A DNA stretch of 64,000 nucleotides, from assembly GCF_001045465.1 (NCBI RefSeq), contig NZ_LFND01000002.1:248001-312000 (forward strand), given 5' to 3'. Of the stretch, positions 26,187-36,096 are shown piece by piece. The notes under the pieces were generated by a model, which did no database searches, was not told the DNA's origin, and worked only from the letters and a program-made list of their open reading frames with translations. The position numbers were made by a program, and so were the translations under genes. This DNA comes from Chryseobacterium angstadtii. GTDB taxonomy: Bacteria > Bacteroidota > Bacteroidia > Flavobacteriales > Weeksellaceae. Within the stretch, counting starts at the first letter, position 1. Every line of letters starts with the position of its first letter.

Positions 26187-27176
26187 TTATTTATTCAGAA
26201 TCATGGCTGCTTCTTTGGCAAAATAGGTAAAAATCATATCTGCTCCGGCTCTTTTGAAGCAAGTAAGGCTTTCAATAATTGTTTTATCATTATCCAGCCA
26301 TCCGTTTTGTGCAGCGGCTTTTACCATAGCATACTCTCCGCTTACATTATACACTGCGATAGGAAGATCAATAGCTTCACGTACCTTAGCAACGATATCC
26401 AGATAAGGAAGTCCCGGTTTGATCATGATAATATCGGCTCCTTCATCAACATCTTTGAATACTTCGTTTAACGCTTCGCGGGAATTGTGAAAATCCATCT
26501 GATAGGTCTTTTTATCTTTCGGAATTTCCATATTGTCTTTCGGCGCGCTATCTAAAGCACTTCTGAAAGGTCCGTAGAAAGAACTTGCATATTTTGCGGA
26601 ATAGCTCAGAATTCCCACATCTGTAAATCCACTTTCTTCTAAAGCTTCACGAATAGCCAGTACTCTTCCATCCATCATATCGCTTGGGGCTACAATGTCA
26701 GCTCCTGCTTCGGCATGTGATACAGACATTCTGGCCAGTGCATCATTGGTAGCATCATTCATAATCTTACCATTTTCAATAATCCCGTCGTGACCATAGA
26801 TTGAATAAGGATCTAAAGCAACATCCGGCATTACAATCATCCCGGGAACCGCATCTTTGATAGCTTTAATCGTCTGCTGCATGAGCCCGTCTTTGTTCCA
26901 GGCTTCTTTTCCGGTATTGTCTTTCAGATGTTCTGACACTTTCATGTACAGATTGACAGATTTTATGCCTAAAGAAAATAATTCTTTACATTCTTTCACC
27001 GTCAGATCTATGCTCCTCCTGAAAATTCCCGGCATCGACGGGATTGCTTCCTGCTGGTTTTCGCCCTCCATTACGAAGATAGGCATTACAAAATCATCAG
27101 TTGTAAGGGTATTTTCTCTTACTAAACTTCTGATAGATTCATTAACTCTAAGCCTTCTATTTCTTGAATGCATCAT
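26187..27176 (-). CDS. hemB: Porphobilinogen synthase (delta-aminolevulinate dehydratase)
   Basis: 329 residues, full length. The two active-site lysines lie in 'SYSAKYASSFYGPFR' and 'IIMIKPGLPYLD', the family signatures. It condenses two 5-aminolevulinate molecules to porphobilinogen in haem and B12 synthesis. Either of the tandem ATGs at 27173 and 27176 could start it. A TAAATTTG box lies 28 bp upstream. It stands between convergent and divergent neighbours, outside a hem operon. Confidence 0.95.
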   Translation of the reverse strand: MMHSRNRRLRVNESIRSLVRENTLTTDDFVMPIFVMEGENQQEAIPSMPGIFRRSIDLTVKECKELFSLGIKSVNLYMKVSEHLKDNTGKEAWNKDGLMQQTIKAIKDAVPGMIVMPDVALDPYSIYGHDGIIENGKIMNDATNDALARMSVSHAEAGADIVAPSDMMDGRVLAIREALEESGFTDVGILSYSAKYASSFYGPFRSALDSAPKDNMEIPKDKKTYQMDFHNSREALNEVFKDVDEGADIIMIKPGLPYLDIVAKVREAIDLPIAVYNVSGEYAMVKAAAQNGWLDNDKTIIESLTCFKRAGADMIFTYFAKEAAMILNK

Positions 27177-27204
27177 TTTGGAATACTTTTTGAATAAGTT
27201 TCTA

Positions 27205-27266
27205 CAAATTTACTACAACTTATATAAAAAAACTATTGTATAGAATTGTAGAATTGCTTATTTTTG
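27205..27266. promoter_or_regulatory. Divergent promoters of hemB and the T9SS sorting-domain gene
   Basis: Minus strand: TAAATTTG at 27212-27205 for hemB. Plus strand: TTG at 27236-27238, 20 bp, then TATTTTTG at 27259-27266 for the gene that starts at 27296; this one matches the full TTG-N20-TAnnTTTG plan. Confidence 0.65.
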
Positions 27267-27295
27267 TTTTAATACATTCGAGAAATTATAATTTG

Positions 27296-27646
27296 ATGAA
27301 AAAACTTTTACTTTTATTCTTATTCACAGGCGCTTTCGTTGGATTTTCCAACAATATGCAGGCACAGCTGAGAGAGCCGGGTTCCACTACTCAGAAATCT
27401 GATGACGGTGTTTTGGTGGCCTATCCCAATCCTGCCAAAGACTTTCTTTTGATCAAAGCAAAAGATTCCGCTTTAAAAATCAAAAGTGTCACTTTTTATT
27501 CCATTTTAGGAACGCAGGTAGCCAACTATTCTGTCAACATGAATTCCGGAGAAATTAATATTGAAAAACTGAAACCCGGAAAGTATCTGATTCGCTATAT
27601 TTTAAGCGATAACACCCAAAAGGTAACGCAAATTGTAAAACAATAA
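27296..27646 (+). CDS. Small T9SS type A sorting-domain protein
   Basis: 116 residues from ATG 27296 (the longer frame from 27236 overlaps the promoter). A signal peptide ends at MQAQ (about residue 23). A short linker of about 20 residues leads straight into a type A T9SS C-terminal domain (about 42-116: 'VAYPNPAKDFLLIKAK', 'SILGTQV', 'LKPGKYLIRYI', final 'QIVKQ'). There is almost no passenger. Cargo normally carries a large domain before this signal, so the protein either is a processed remnant or works as the sorting domain itself. Confidence 0.85.
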   Translation: MKKLLLLFLFTGAFVGFSNNMQAQLREPGSTTQKSDDGVLVAYPNPAKDFLLIKAKDSALKIKSVTFYSILGTQVANYSVNMNSGEINIEKLKPGKYLIRYILSDNTQKVTQIVKQ

Positions 27647-27651
27647 AATTA

Positions 27652-27678
27652 AATCCTGATAATCATCAGGATTTTTTC
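27652..27678 (+). terminator. Terminator of the T9SS sorting-domain gene
   Basis: AAATCCTGAT (27652-27661) / ATCAGGATTT (27666-27675) and a T run. Confidence 0.88.
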
Positions 27679-27750
27679 TTTTACATCTGTTCTCGCCTAA
27701 TATTTCCGTAACTTTCAGAACTTTTTTGTACTCATTATAAAAACAATTTA

Positions 27751-28662
27751 ATGCTTAAAGCTGAACATATCAGAAAGACCTATAGTGCCGGGAAGAAAGT
27801 AGCACTGGATGATTTCAGCATCCATGTACCCCAGGGCAGTATTTATGGTCTTCTAGGCCCAAACGGAGCCGGAAAAACATCTTTTATCCGTATCATCAAC
27901 CAGATTACCCAGGCAGATTCCGGCGAGGTACTGATCAATGGAAACAAACTTAATCCCAGCCACATCAGAGATATCGGTTATATGCCTGAAGAAAGAGGGC
28001 TTTATAAAAATATGAGCGTGGGCGATCAGATCCTTTATTTTGGAGAGCTTAAAGGAATGAGTAAGAACGACGCTTTAAATGAAGCCAAAAAATGGTTTGA
28101 AAAACTGAATATCGATCAGTGGTGGAAGAAAAAACTATCGGAACTTTCAAAAGGGATGGCCCAAAAGATCCAGTTTGTGGTAACGGTTCTTCACCGACCT
28201 CATCTTCTGATTCTGGATGAGCCTTTTTCCGGTTTTGATCCTGTAAATGCCAACTTAATCAAAGATCAGATTATTGATCTTAAAAATAACGGAACCACAA
28301 TTATTCTTTCTACCCACAGAATGGAAAGTGTTGAAGAAATGTGTGATTATGTAGCACTGATCAACAATTCAAAAAAAATCATTGACGGAAGGGTTTTTGA
28401 CGTAAGGGAAAAGTTTAAGAAAAATATCTTTGGGGTTACCCTTTCTGAAGTGGATGAAACTCAGTTTGAGCATTTTAAAAACAGACATGATATTTTTAAT
28501 TTCTCCAACGAGAACAATCTGATTTCATTCGATCTGAAAAATGAGAGCAGCCAAAACGAAATCCTTCTGGATCTTGTGAATATTGGAAAGGTGAGATCAT
28601 TCGACGAAAGAATTCCAAGTATGAACGAAGTGTTTATTAATGCGGTAAGTAATCATTCTTAA
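27751..28662 (+). CDS. ABC transporter ATPase (NatA/ABC-2 type)
   Basis: 303 residues: Walker A GPNGAGKTS about residue 38-46, signature 'LSKGMAQKIQ' (the ABC-2 variant of LSGGQ), Walker B 'LLILDEPFSGFDP', then the His switch 'LSTHRMES' and a C-terminal domain of about 90 residues (DUF4162 type). It pairs with the membrane protein that begins 4 bp later. The likely role is export of an ion, drug or lipid; the substrate is unknown. Confidence 0.9.
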   Translation: MLKAEHIRKTYSAGKKVALDDFSIHVPQGSIYGLLGPNGAGKTSFIRIINQITQADSGEVLINGNKLNPSHIRDIGYMPEERGLYKNMSVGDQILYFGELKGMSKNDALNEAKKWFEKLNIDQWWKKKLSELSKGMAQKIQFVVTVLHRPHLLILDEPFSGFDPVNANLIKDQIIDLKNNGTTIILSTHRMESVEEMCDYVALINNSKKIIDGRVFDVREKFKKNIFGVTLSEVDETQFEHFKNRHDIFNFSNENNLISFDLKNESSQNEILLDLVNIGKVRSFDERIPSMNEVFINAVSNHS

Positions 28663-28666
28663 TTTT

Positions 28667-29977
28667 ATGAATAATATTTTTTTAATTACGAAAAGGGAAT
28701 TTCTTACCCAGGTTAAGAAAAAATCCTTCATTATATTAACGCTGCTTGCCCCTCTTCTTCTGGTTGGTTTTGGTGCCATAATCGGGCTGATGTTTAAAGC
28801 TAATGAATCGCACAGCATCATTGAAGTTGTGGATAAAAGCGGACTTTTCACCAATCAGCTGAAATCTAATGACAAACTGAATTATGTATTTGTTTCCGCT
28901 GCAGACGAAAAATCCAAGATCAATAATCTGAAAGACAACGAATCTCTGGATGGTATACTTATTCTTCCCGAACTGAAGAATCATGATTATACAAGTCTGG
29001 AAAACAGTACAAGACTTATCGTAAATTCTAAGATGGGCTTTGATACGAAGCAGAAGATTGTTTCCGATATCAGCGATGTTATCAAAAAAGAAAAAATCAA
29101 ACAGCTCGGTATTGAAGAATCCCAACTGAACAGCCTTGATAAGGGATTTATTTTAAAAACCATTAATGTATCCGATAACAACAAAGAAGATTCAGATCTT
29201 GCTTTTGGGGTAAAAAGCGGTTTAAGTATTCTCCTTATGTATGTTACGTTTATGTTTATTATTATTTACGGAGTAAGGGTAATGAGAAGTGTACTTGAGG
29301 AAAAAAACAACCGTGTGGTGGAAATCATTATTTCTTCTGTGAAACCTTTTGAACTGATGATGGGCAAGATTTTAGGGGTGACCCTGGTCGCTTTGACTCA
29401 GTTTCTGATTTGGATCTCGATGTCCGTTGTAGGAGCATTGGTTTTAAATACTGGATTTTCATCTTTTCAAAAGAATATTCCGGGCGGTAATGAAGAACTG
29501 GCCAGCAAACTGGATATTACACAGATTGCTACCCAGGTTTCACATAGCCTCCTTGAACTGAATTTCCCGCTGATTATCTTTGTATTTATTGTGTTCTTTC
29601 TTTTAGGATATATTTTCTACAGTTCCATCTATGCTGCCATAGGTTCTGCTGTAGATAATGAAACAGAGACTCAGCAGTTCACTTTATTTGCCATTTTACC
29701 CCTTACATTAGGGATGTACGGAAGTTTCTCCCTGATGAACAACCCTGACGGACCGCTTGGTTTCTGGCTGTCTATTATTCCTTTTACCTCTCCGGTTGCC
29801 ATGATCGCAAGAATTCCTTTTGGTGTTCCTGCATGGCAGATTGCTTTGTCTATCGTGCTGTTGCTGGGAACTACCATTTTCATGATATTCCTGGCTGGAA
29901 AAATCTACCGCGTGGGGATTTTAATGTATGGGAATAAAGCGACCCTGAAGGAGATCTGGAAGTGGATCAGAGGATAA
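28667..29977 (+). CDS. ABC-2 family permease (NatB type)
   Basis: 436 residues. One membrane helix near residue 20-42, an extracytoplasmic domain of about 150 residues (about 45-180), then five hydrophobic spans between about 185 and 425, the normal plan of NatB/ABC-2 membrane 3 permeases. It follows the ATPase by 4 bp, and together they form the exporter. The loop before the second span likely faces the periplasm and may bind the cargo. Confidence 0.9.
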   Translation: MNNIFLITKREFLTQVKKKSFIILTLLAPLLLVGFGAIIGLMFKANESHSIIEVVDKSGLFTNQLKSNDKLNYVFVSAADEKSKINNLKDNESLDGILILPELKNHDYTSLENSTRLIVNSKMGFDTKQKIVSDISDVIKKEKIKQLGIEESQLNSLDKGFILKTINVSDNNKEDSDLAFGVKSGLSILLMYVTFMFIIIYGVRVMRSVLEEKNNRVVEIIISSVKPFELMMGKILGVTLVALTQFLIWISMSVVGALVLNTGFSSFQKNIPGGNEELASKLDITQIATQVSHSLLELNFPLIIFVFIVFFLLGYIFYSSIYAAIGSAVDNETETQQFTLFAILPLTLGMYGSFSLMNNPDGPLGFWLSIIPFTSPVAMIARIPFGVPAWQIALSIVLLLGTTIFMIFLAGKIYRVGILMYGNKATLKEIWKWIRG

Positions 29978-30060
29978 TGAATTTAGGGCTGGAAGCCTGA
30001 AAATGGAGAATGGAAGTACTGAAATGGATTACTGTTGCTCTTCATAACATTATATAAAAC

Positions 30061-30095
30061 AAAAATCCTGGAAATTACTTTCCGGGATTTTTTAT
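30061..30095 (+). terminator. Terminator of the ABC-2 operon
   Basis: AAAAATCCTGGAAA (30061-30074) pairs with TTTCCGGGATTTTT (30079-30092) with one G-T pair; T-rich end. Confidence 0.88.
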
Positions 30096-30162
30096 GTCTG
30101 AATAACTTGTTATTATATCTTGAGATATAAAGAGATCTGAAAATGGATCAAAGGATAAGTCT

Positions 30163-30195
30163 AAAAGTTCTTTTGTCTTGAAACAAAGTGAACCA
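30163..30195 (+). repeat. Intergenic palindromic word
   Basis: AGTTCTTTTGT-CTTGA-AACAAAGTGAAC can fold as an imperfect hairpin. I recall similar 'TTCTTTTGTCTTG' words between genes of related bacteria, but there is just one copy in this window. The 304-bp gap 29978-30281 otherwise holds two terminators. Confidence 0.35.
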
Positions 30196-30221
30196 AAAAT
30201 TCAAGGCTGGAATCTTCCGCT

Positions 30222-30262
30222 AAAAATAAAAATCCCGGGAATTAAAATTCCCGGGATTCTTT
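30222..30262 (-). terminator. Terminator of the small barrel gene
   Basis: AATCCCGGGAATT (30231-30243) / AATTCCCGGGATT (30246-30258), 13 bp with a 2-nt loop, followed by TTTTATTTTT on the minus strand. It is usable on both strands. Confidence 0.88.
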
Positions 30263-30281
30263 TATCTGAATACTGAATATT

Positions 30282-30950
30282 CTATTTGAAGATATAGCTC
30301 AAACTTAAGCTAAGAACCTGCTCCGATTTTCCTTTATCAGTACCTCCTTTTTCTTTGGCAAGATCAGGATAAGTATCGGAAAGACCTAAATCATATTTAA
30401 GAGCTAATTCAAGCTGTCTCTTGTAGCTATAGCCTACTCCTAATCCTAAAGCAAAGTTGAAGCTTGCTGCTTTCCCGCTTACAGAAGGATATAAAGGATC
30501 GGTAACATCCGGATCATAGTAAGATCTGTCTGCCGGCGCATTTTTAACATTCTGGCTCATCAAGAAGTTAAATCTTGGTCCTATCATTCCAAAGAATTCT
30601 GATTCTGCTTCAGAAAAATATCCTTTGAAATAAACAGGTACGCTCAGGTAGTTGTTTGCATACACGGCATTATAACCATCTTTTCCTTTAGCATCTTTAT
30701 CTTTTCCGGTTTCTCCTGCACCATAATACACCACTTCCGGCTGTAAATAAAACTGGTTTGCTTTTCCAATCGGGATAAGAGCCAAAGCTCCACCCTGAAA
30801 CGCATATCTTGGACCAGAAGGGTTATGAGCATTTCTTACTCTGGAATAGTTACCTCCTGCCGTAAGACCAAATCTGGTATTAGCAAAGTCGATTTGGGCG
30901 AAAGACAGTGTTGAAAGGGCCAATGCTGAGGTTAATAAAAGTTTTTTCAT
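30282..30950 (-). CDS. Small outer-membrane beta-barrel protein (porin-like)
   Basis: 222 residues. The signal peptide ends at SFAQ (residue 19). The mature part is built of amphipathic beta-strands with Gly/Tyr turns ('FGLTAGGNYSRVRN', 'FALGLGVGYSYKRQLELAL') and ends with a C-terminal Phe-Lys, the OMP_b-brl_2/PorT-like family plan of eight to ten strands. The role is unknown. It follows sucD by 21 bp, so it may be co-transcribed with it and the lpx block. Confidence 0.85.
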   Translation of the reverse strand: MKKLLLTSALALSTLSFAQIDFANTRFGLTAGGNYSRVRNAHNPSGPRYAFQGGALALIPIGKANQFYLQPEVVYYGAGETGKDKDAKGKDGYNAVYANNYLSVPVYFKGYFSEAESEFFGMIGPRFNFLMSQNVKNAPADRSYYDPDVTDPLYPSVSGKAASFNFALGLGVGYSYKRQLELALKYDLGLSDTYPDLAKEKGGTDKGKSEQVLSLSLSYIFK

Positions 30951-30971
30951 ATGTTTTGTTTTGTATAGCTA

Positions 30972-31844
30972 TTATCCTAGAATTTTCGCCACAGTAGCAC
31001 CAATGTCAGCAGGAGAATCTACAACGTTGATTCCGTTTTCTCTCATGATTTCCATTTTTGCCTGAGCAGTATCTTCATCACCTCCTACAATAGCACCAGC
31101 GTGTCCCATAGTTCTTCCTTTAGGAGCAGTTTGTCCGGCGATAAATCCTACAACCGGTTTAGTAGATCCGCTAGCTTTATACCATCTTGCAGCTTCAGCT
31201 TCCAATCCACCACCAATTTCACCGATCATTACTACGGCTTCAGTTTCAGGATCGTTGATGAATAATTCAAGCGCTTCTCTTGTAGTAGTTCCGATGATTG
31301 GGTCACCACCGATACCGATTGCAGTAGAAACACCGTAACCAGCTTTTACTACCTGATCAGCTGCTTCATAAGTAAGAGTACCTGATTTTGAAACGATACC
31401 TACTTTACCTTTTTTGAAAACGAATCCTGGCATAATACCAATTTTAGCTTCTTCAGAAGTAATGATTCCTGGGCAGTTCGGACCGATTAATCTACAGTCT
31501 CTGTCAGCGATGTAAGATTTTACTTTTACCATATCTGCTACAGGAATACCTTCAGTAATACATACGATAACTTTGATACCAGCTTCAGCAGCTTCCATGA
31601 TAGCGTCAGCAGCGAATGCAGGTGGTACGAAAATGATACTTACGTTCGCTCCGGCTTTTTCAACAGCGTCAGCTACTGTATTAAACACAGGTTTTCCCAA
31701 GTGCTCGGATCCTCCTTTTCCTGGAGTAACACCTCCTACTACGTTGGTTCCGTATTCAATCATCTGGCCCGCGTGGAAAGTACCTTCGTTCCCTGTAAAT
31801 CCTTGTACAATTACTTTAGAATCTTTGTTTACTAAAATTGACAT
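30972..31844 (-). CDS. sucD: Succinate-CoA ligase, alpha subunit
   Basis: 290 residues. N-terminal CoA-binding motif '[12 protein letters not shown]', and the phosphohistidine loop '[13 protein letters not shown]' near residue 247. With SucC it converts succinyl-CoA to succinate with ATP or GTP in the citric acid cycle. The beta subunit gene is not in this window, which is common in Bacteroidota. A TAAATTTG box at 31888-31895 gives it its own promoter. Confidence 0.95.
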   Translation of the reverse strand: MSILVNKDSKVIVQGFTGNEGTFHAGQMIEYGTNVVGGVTPGKGGSEHLGKPVFNTVADAVEKAGANVSIIFVPPAFAADAIMEAAEAGIKVIVCITEGIPVADMVKVKSYIADRDCRLIGPNCPGIITSEEAKIGIMPGFVFKKGKVGIVSKSGTLTYEAADQVVKAGYGVSTAIGIGGDPIIGTTTREALELFINDPETEAVVMIGEIGGGLEAEAARWYKASGSTKPVVGFIAGQTAPKGRTMGHAGAIVGGDEDTAQAKMEIMRENGINVVDSPADIGATVAKILG

Positions 31845-31887
31845 TTTATTGATGTTTTAATTTATTTAAATATTTTATTAATGCTCA

Positions 31888-31895
31888 CAAATTTA
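31888..31895 (-). promoter_or_regulatory. -7 box of sucD
   Basis: TAAATTTG on the minus strand, 43 bp upstream of the ATG. Confidence 0.5.
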
Positions 31896-31935
31896 CTTAT
31901 TTTTCTTTGATTTTGGACAAAACCAAGAGAATAGT

Positions 31936-32838
31936 TTATTTGAGATTTCTCAGCTTTACTTCTTTTTTCAGATAAGTTTTGAAATCTTCTGCAAACATCC
32001 CGATGTAGGTTCCTTTTTCGAGATCTCTATTTACTCCGGTTTTACCCAACAGAACAGATCCTGCCTCAATTTTATTACCTGAAGCAATTCCCACCTGTCC
32101 CCAAAGGGTCACCTCATCACCAATCACACAGCATCCTGCAATTCCCACCTGTGAAGCAATCAGACATTTTTTCCCGATCACAGTATCGTGCCCGATCTGA
32201 ATCTGATTATCCAAAACCGAACCTTCTCCAATCACCGTAGAATCTGTCACACCTCTGTCAATGGTACATCCGTTCCCTATTTCTACATTGTTTTCAATGA
32301 TTACATTTCCCACCGAGATCAGACGGTCGAAATTTCCGTTCAGTTTTCTGTAATAAAAAGCGTCTCCGCCTAAAACCGTATTGGCCTGGATAATCACATT
32401 ATCCCCGATTTCAGTTCTGTCACCAATAACCACATTAGGAAAGATCAGAGTGTTTTTCCCGATCTTCACATTGTTTCCAATCACTGCTGAAGAATGAATT
32501 TTTGTTCCTTCTCCGATTTCAACATCATGAAGTTCTTCCGTGAAATTATATATTCTTGTGAAGTGGGTATTAATTTTATTGAAATCTCTGAAAGGATCAT
32601 CAGAGACTAAAAGAGCTTTTCCTTCCGGACAGTCCACTTTTTTATCAATCAGAATAATGGTTGCAGCAGAATTGAGTGCTTTATCATAATATTTCGGATG
32701 GTTCACGAAAACAATATCACCCGGTTTTACCATATGAATTTCATTGGTCCCTAAAATCTCAAAGTCCTCGGGGCCAACAAATTCTGAGCCTATTAAATCT
32801 GCGATTGTTTTCAGCTTTTGCGGAGAATGGAATCTCAT
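31936..32838 (-). CDS. LpxD-like acyltransferase, second paralogue
   Basis: 300 residues: an N-terminal LpxD-type uridine-binding domain (about 1-95) and a left-handed beta-helix of hexapeptide repeats (about 100-250, such as '[20 protein letters not shown]'). It lacks the C-terminal helical end of a full LpxD. The intact LpxD is encoded at 36.1-37.1 kb, so this is a paralogue that may add a different acyl chain to lipid A or act on another sugar nucleotide. It is between efp and sucD in the envelope block. Confidence 0.8.
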   Translation of the reverse strand: MRFHSPQKLKTIADLIGSEFVGPEDFEILGTNEIHMVKPGDIVFVNHPKYYDKALNSAATIILIDKKVDCPEGKALLVSDDPFRDFNKINTHFTRIYNFTEELHDVEIGEGTKIHSSAVIGNNVKIGKNTLIFPNVVIGDRTEIGDNVIIQANTVLGGDAFYYRKLNGNFDRLISVGNVIIENNVEIGNGCTIDRGVTDSTVIGEGSVLDNQIQIGHDTVIGKKCLIASQVGIAGCCVIGDEVTLWGQVGIASGNKIEAGSVLLGKTGVNRDLEKGTYIGMFAEDFKTYLKKEVKLRNLK

Positions 32839-32908
32839 AACAATTAATTTTCTTATAAAAACAAAATTCGGACTGCCTGCGCAAACCGAATTTATGTAAA
32901 TTTCAATA

Positions 32909-33472
32909 TTATTTTACTCTTTCTAAGTAGCTACCGTCTTCTGTGCTTACTTTAATTTTGTCTCCCGGCTCTATGAACAAAGGAACCATTACTCTTGCTC
33001 CTGTTTCAACGATTGAGTTTTTAAGAGCGTTGGTAGCTGTATTTCCTTTTACACCCGGATCAGCTTCTATTACTTCAAGATAAACCGACTGAGGAAGTTC
33101 AGCAGAAAGCGGAGTTTCGTCAACTTCTTTCAAAATGATGGTTACTTCTTCACCTGCTTTCATAAACTGAGCGTTTTCAATCATCTCTTTATTCAGATAT
33201 AGCTGAGAGAAATCATCATTGTTCATGAAGTGGAAACCATTCTCATCATCGTAAAGATACTGGAACTTTCTGGTGATTACTTTTACTTCTTCAATTTTGT
33301 GTCCTGCAGAGAAAGTATTATCAATCACTTTCCCGTTGGTTACGGACTTCAATTTTGTTCTTACGAAAGCAGGACCTTTCCCTGGTTTTACGTGAAGAAA
33401 TTCGATTACTTTAAAAATATCGTTACTGTACTCAATGCAAAGTCCCTTTCTGATATCGTTACTTGTTGCCAT
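32909..33472 (-). CDS. efp: Elongation factor P
   Basis: 187 residues, three beta-barrel domains. The loop '[12 protein letters not shown]' has the tip Lys 32, the residue modified in many bacteria, though the modifying enzyme is not in this window. It relieves ribosome stalling at proline runs. Its place behind lpxA and a small secreted protein is a common flavobacterial order. Confidence 0.95.
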   Translation of the reverse strand: MATSNDIRKGLCIEYSNDIFKVIEFLHVKPGKGPAFVRTKLKSVTNGKVIDNTFSAGHKIEEVKVITRKFQYLYDDENGFHFMNNDDFSQLYLNKEMIENAQFMKAGEEVTIILKEVDETPLSAELPQSVYLEVIEADPGVKGNTATNALKNSIVETGARVMVPLFIEPGDKIKVSTEDGSYLERVK

Positions 33473-33489
33473 TAATTTATTTTACTGTT

Positions 33490-33882
33490 TTATTTTGTTT
33501 TAAAAACGGGTACCCCAACTGAAGCAGATCCCTGAACTCTCTGATTGCCCAGCGGAAGCGTATTTACCACAGTTCCTGATGGCGAAATATATGAACCATT
33601 GTTTGTATTATTAAAGTTCATATTATTCTGCTGAAGCTGATTGACATTATACTGCACGGCCGAACTATTCTGAGAGCTTTTGATGTATGATTCGCTATAC
33701 TTGTTTTTCTGCATAAAGCTCCCTACATTTTTTTTAGCAATACTATCATTCTGTTCCCTGTTTGTTCTTTCAATAAGAGGTCTTGAAGGTTTTTTTTCAG
33801 CTTTTGAATCTGAACTTACTACCTGCTGTCCCCATACTGATGCCGAAGCTAAAAATGCCAGGGTTAGAAATAAATTTTTCAT
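33490..33882 (-). CDS. Small secreted protein of unknown function
   Basis: 130 residues. Signal peptide ends at VWGQ (about residue 18). The mature part is low in hydrophobic residues and rich in Asn, Gln and Ser ('QYNVNQLQQNNMNFNNTNN'), so it is probably disordered. It is co-directional and tightly spaced between lpxA (18 bp) and efp (17 bp), which suggests co-expression with the lipid A genes, but no function can be given. Confidence 0.7.
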   Translation of the reverse strand: MKNLFLTLAFLASASVWGQQVVSSDSKAEKKPSRPLIERTNREQNDSIAKKNVGSFMQKNKYSESYIKSSQNSSAVQYNVNQLQQNNMNFNNTNNGSYISPSGTVVNTLPLGNQRVQGSASVGVPVFKTK

Positions 33883-33900
33883 TGTGTTTTTTTTATGGAA

Positions 33901-34698
33901 TTACGAATTACTGTCTTTTCCGGTTCCGTATCCTTTTACAATACCTCTCGGTGAGTTCTGGATAAACTGAAGGATCTCATCTCTTTCAGCAGTCGGAAGC
34001 ATTTCTTTTTCTATGTGGGAAATAGCCTGGGAAACATTCATCTTCATCTGGAAAATAGCTCTGTAGATTTTTTGAATCTCAAAAATCTTTTCATTCGTAA
34101 ATCCTCTTCTTCTCAATCCTACGGAATTGATCCCAGCATAAGACATCGGCTCTCTTGCTACTTTTACGTAAGGCGGAATATCCTTTCTTACCAGAGTACC
34201 TCCGGAAATCATCACATGTTTTCCGATTTTACCAAACTGATGTACAGCACTAAGACCTCCCATCACCGTATAATCACCAATTTCTACGTGCCCGGCAATA
34301 CCGCAGCCGTTTACAATGATCACGTGATCTCCGATAACACAGTCGTGTGCAATGTGAGAAGTAGCCATAATCAGGCAATTCTTCCCTATTTTAGTATACC
34401 CAAGAGCTTTTGTTCCCCTGTTTACCGTTACACATTCCCTGATGGTAGTGTCGTCTCCAATGATTGTCTGTGTATCTTCACCATCAAATTTAAGATCCTG
34501 AGGAATTGCAGAAATTACGGTTCCGGGAAAAATTCTACAGTTCTTCCCGATTCTTGCTCCATCCATAATGGTAACATTTGAACCGATCCATGTTCCTTCT
34601 CCGATTTCCACGTCTCCTGCAATTGTAGTAAATGGTTCTACAATAACATTTTTGCTGATTTTTGCACGTTTATCTACGGCGGCTAATTGATGAATCAT
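33901..34698 (-). CDS. lpxA: Acyl-ACP:UDP-GlcNAc O-acyltransferase
   Basis: 265 residues with hexapeptide beta-helix repeats from about residue 10 to 185 and the catalytic His in 'SHIAHDCVIGDHVII' near residue 120. It makes the first step of lipid A. The ATG directly follows the stop of lpxC/fabZ, with no spacer. Confidence 0.95.
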   Translation of the reverse strand: MIHQLAAVDKRAKISKNVIVEPFTTIAGDVEIGEGTWIGSNVTIMDGARIGKNCRIFPGTVISAIPQDLKFDGEDTQTIIGDDTTIRECVTVNRGTKALGYTKIGKNCLIMATSHIAHDCVIGDHVIIVNGCGIAGHVEIGDYTVMGGLSAVHQFGKIGKHVMISGGTLVRKDIPPYVKVAREPMSYAGINSVGLRRRGFTNEKIFEIQKIYRAIFQMKMNVSQAISHIEKEMLPTAERDEILQFIQNSPRGIVKGYGTGKDSNS

Positions 34699-36096
34699 TT
34701 AATCAACTTTATTTTTTGCAACTTGAGCCATTAACTCTGCTTCTACAGCCACAGTATCTCCTACATATCCGTACCCCTGCATGTGTACAATTCCTCTTCT
34801 GATAGGCTCTATCAATTCAATTTTGAAAATCATAGTATCACCAGGAACTACTTTTCTCTTGAATTTCACTTTATCAATTTTAATGAAGTAGGTAGAATAA
34901 TTTTCAGGATCCGGAACGCTCGCCAATACCAGGATACCTCCTGTCTGTGCCAAAGCTTCTACCTGAAGTACTCCAGGCATTACAGGCTCTTTAGGGAAAT
35001 GTCCTACGAAGAAAGGCTCGTTCATCGTTACATTTTTCAGACCAACCACATGAGAATCTGAAAGTTCAAGAACTTTATCAATCAATAAGAACGGTGGTCT
35101 GTGCGGCATAAGACGCATAATTCCGTTGATATCGAAAACCGGTTCTTTGGTAAGATCAAAATCAGGTACGTTTTTCTTTTTCTGAAGTTTCCACTGACGG
35201 TTCAATTTTTTGGCAAACTGGGTATTTACATAATGCCCAGGCTTGTTGGCAATTACTTTACCTTTTATTTTTACACCAGCCAGAGCAAGGTCACCAATTA
35301 CATCCAGTAATTTATGTCTTGCCGCTTCATTAGGATAATTTAAGGTAAGGTTGTCCAGGATTCCGTTGGGTCTGATAGAAACATCATCTTTTCCAAACGC
35401 TTTCTTTAGTTTTTCAGTGGTATCAGGGGTAAGATCCTTGTCTACATAAACAATAGCATTGGAAATATCTCCACCTCTGATCAATCCGTGATCTAAAAGC
35501 ATTTCCAGCTCATGTAAAAAGCTGAATGTTCTTGCAGAAGAGATCTCGTCTTTAAATTCTGAAATATTTTTAAGGGTAGCATTTTGGGTTCCCAATACTT
35601 TGGTTCCAAAATCTACCATAGTTGTCACTTCGTAAGTATCTGAAGGAATAATTGTGATTTCTGATCCGGAAGCAGGATCTACATAGTTCAGAACTTCTTT
35701 GATTACCAGATATTCTCTGGCTATATTCTGCTCTACTATTCCAACGCTTTCAATAGCTTCTACAAAGAATTTTGAAGAACCGTCCAGGATCGGAGGTTCA
35801 GAAGCATCCATTTCCAGAATAGCGTTATCAACGTCACATCCTACCAAAGCAGCCAAAAGGTGCTCACAGGTCGTAATTTTTACGCCTAATTTTTCTAATG
35901 TTGTTCCTCTTTCTGTAGCTACTACATAATTAACATCAGCTTCAACCTGAGGATTTCCCTCAAGGTCTGTTCTTACAAACACAAAACCTGTATTTTCTTT
36001 AGCAGGTTTGATGGTTAGTTTTACTTCTTTACCAGTATGAAGGCCAATTCCGGAAAGTGTTATTTCTTTCTGGAGTGTTTTTTGCATATCACTCAT
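34699..36096 (-). CDS. lpxC/fabZ: Bifunctional LpxC/FabZ fusion
   Basis: 465 residues from ATG 36096. Residues 1 to about 310 are LpxC, the zinc deacetylase of UDP-3-O-acyl-GlcNAc, with '[17 protein letters not shown]' and '[11 protein letters not shown]'; residues about 325 to the end are FabZ, with '[11 protein letters not shown]' and '[16 protein letters not shown]'. FabZ dehydrates 3-hydroxyacyl-ACP, the same acyl donor LpxA and LpxD use, so the fusion ties fatty-acid supply to lipid A synthesis. Known in Bacteroidota. The start at 36096 overlaps the lpxD stop by 8 bp; an earlier in-frame codon at 36123 is less likely. Confidence 0.95.
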   Translation of the reverse strand: MSDMQKTLQKEITLSGIGLHTGKEVKLTIKPAKENTGFVFVRTDLEGNPQVEADVNYVVATERGTTLEKLGVKITTCEHLLAALVGCDVDNAILEMDASEPPILDGSSKFFVEAIESVGIVEQNIAREYLVIKEVLNYVDPASGSEITIIPSDTYEVTTMVDFGTKVLGTQNATLKNISEFKDEISSARTFSFLHELEMLLDHGLIRGGDISNAIVYVDKDLTPDTTEKLKKAFGKDDVSIRPNGILDNLTLNYPNEAARHKLLDVIGDLALAGVKIKGKVIANKPGHYVNTQFAKKLNRQWKLQKKKNVPDFDLTKEPVFDINGIMRLMPHRPPFLLIDKVLELSDSHVVGLKNVTMNEPFFVGHFPKEPVMPGVLQVEALAQTGGILVLASVPDPENYSTYFIKIDKVKFKRKVVPGDTMIFKIELIEPIRRGIVHMQGYGYVGDTVAVEAELMAQVAKNKVD

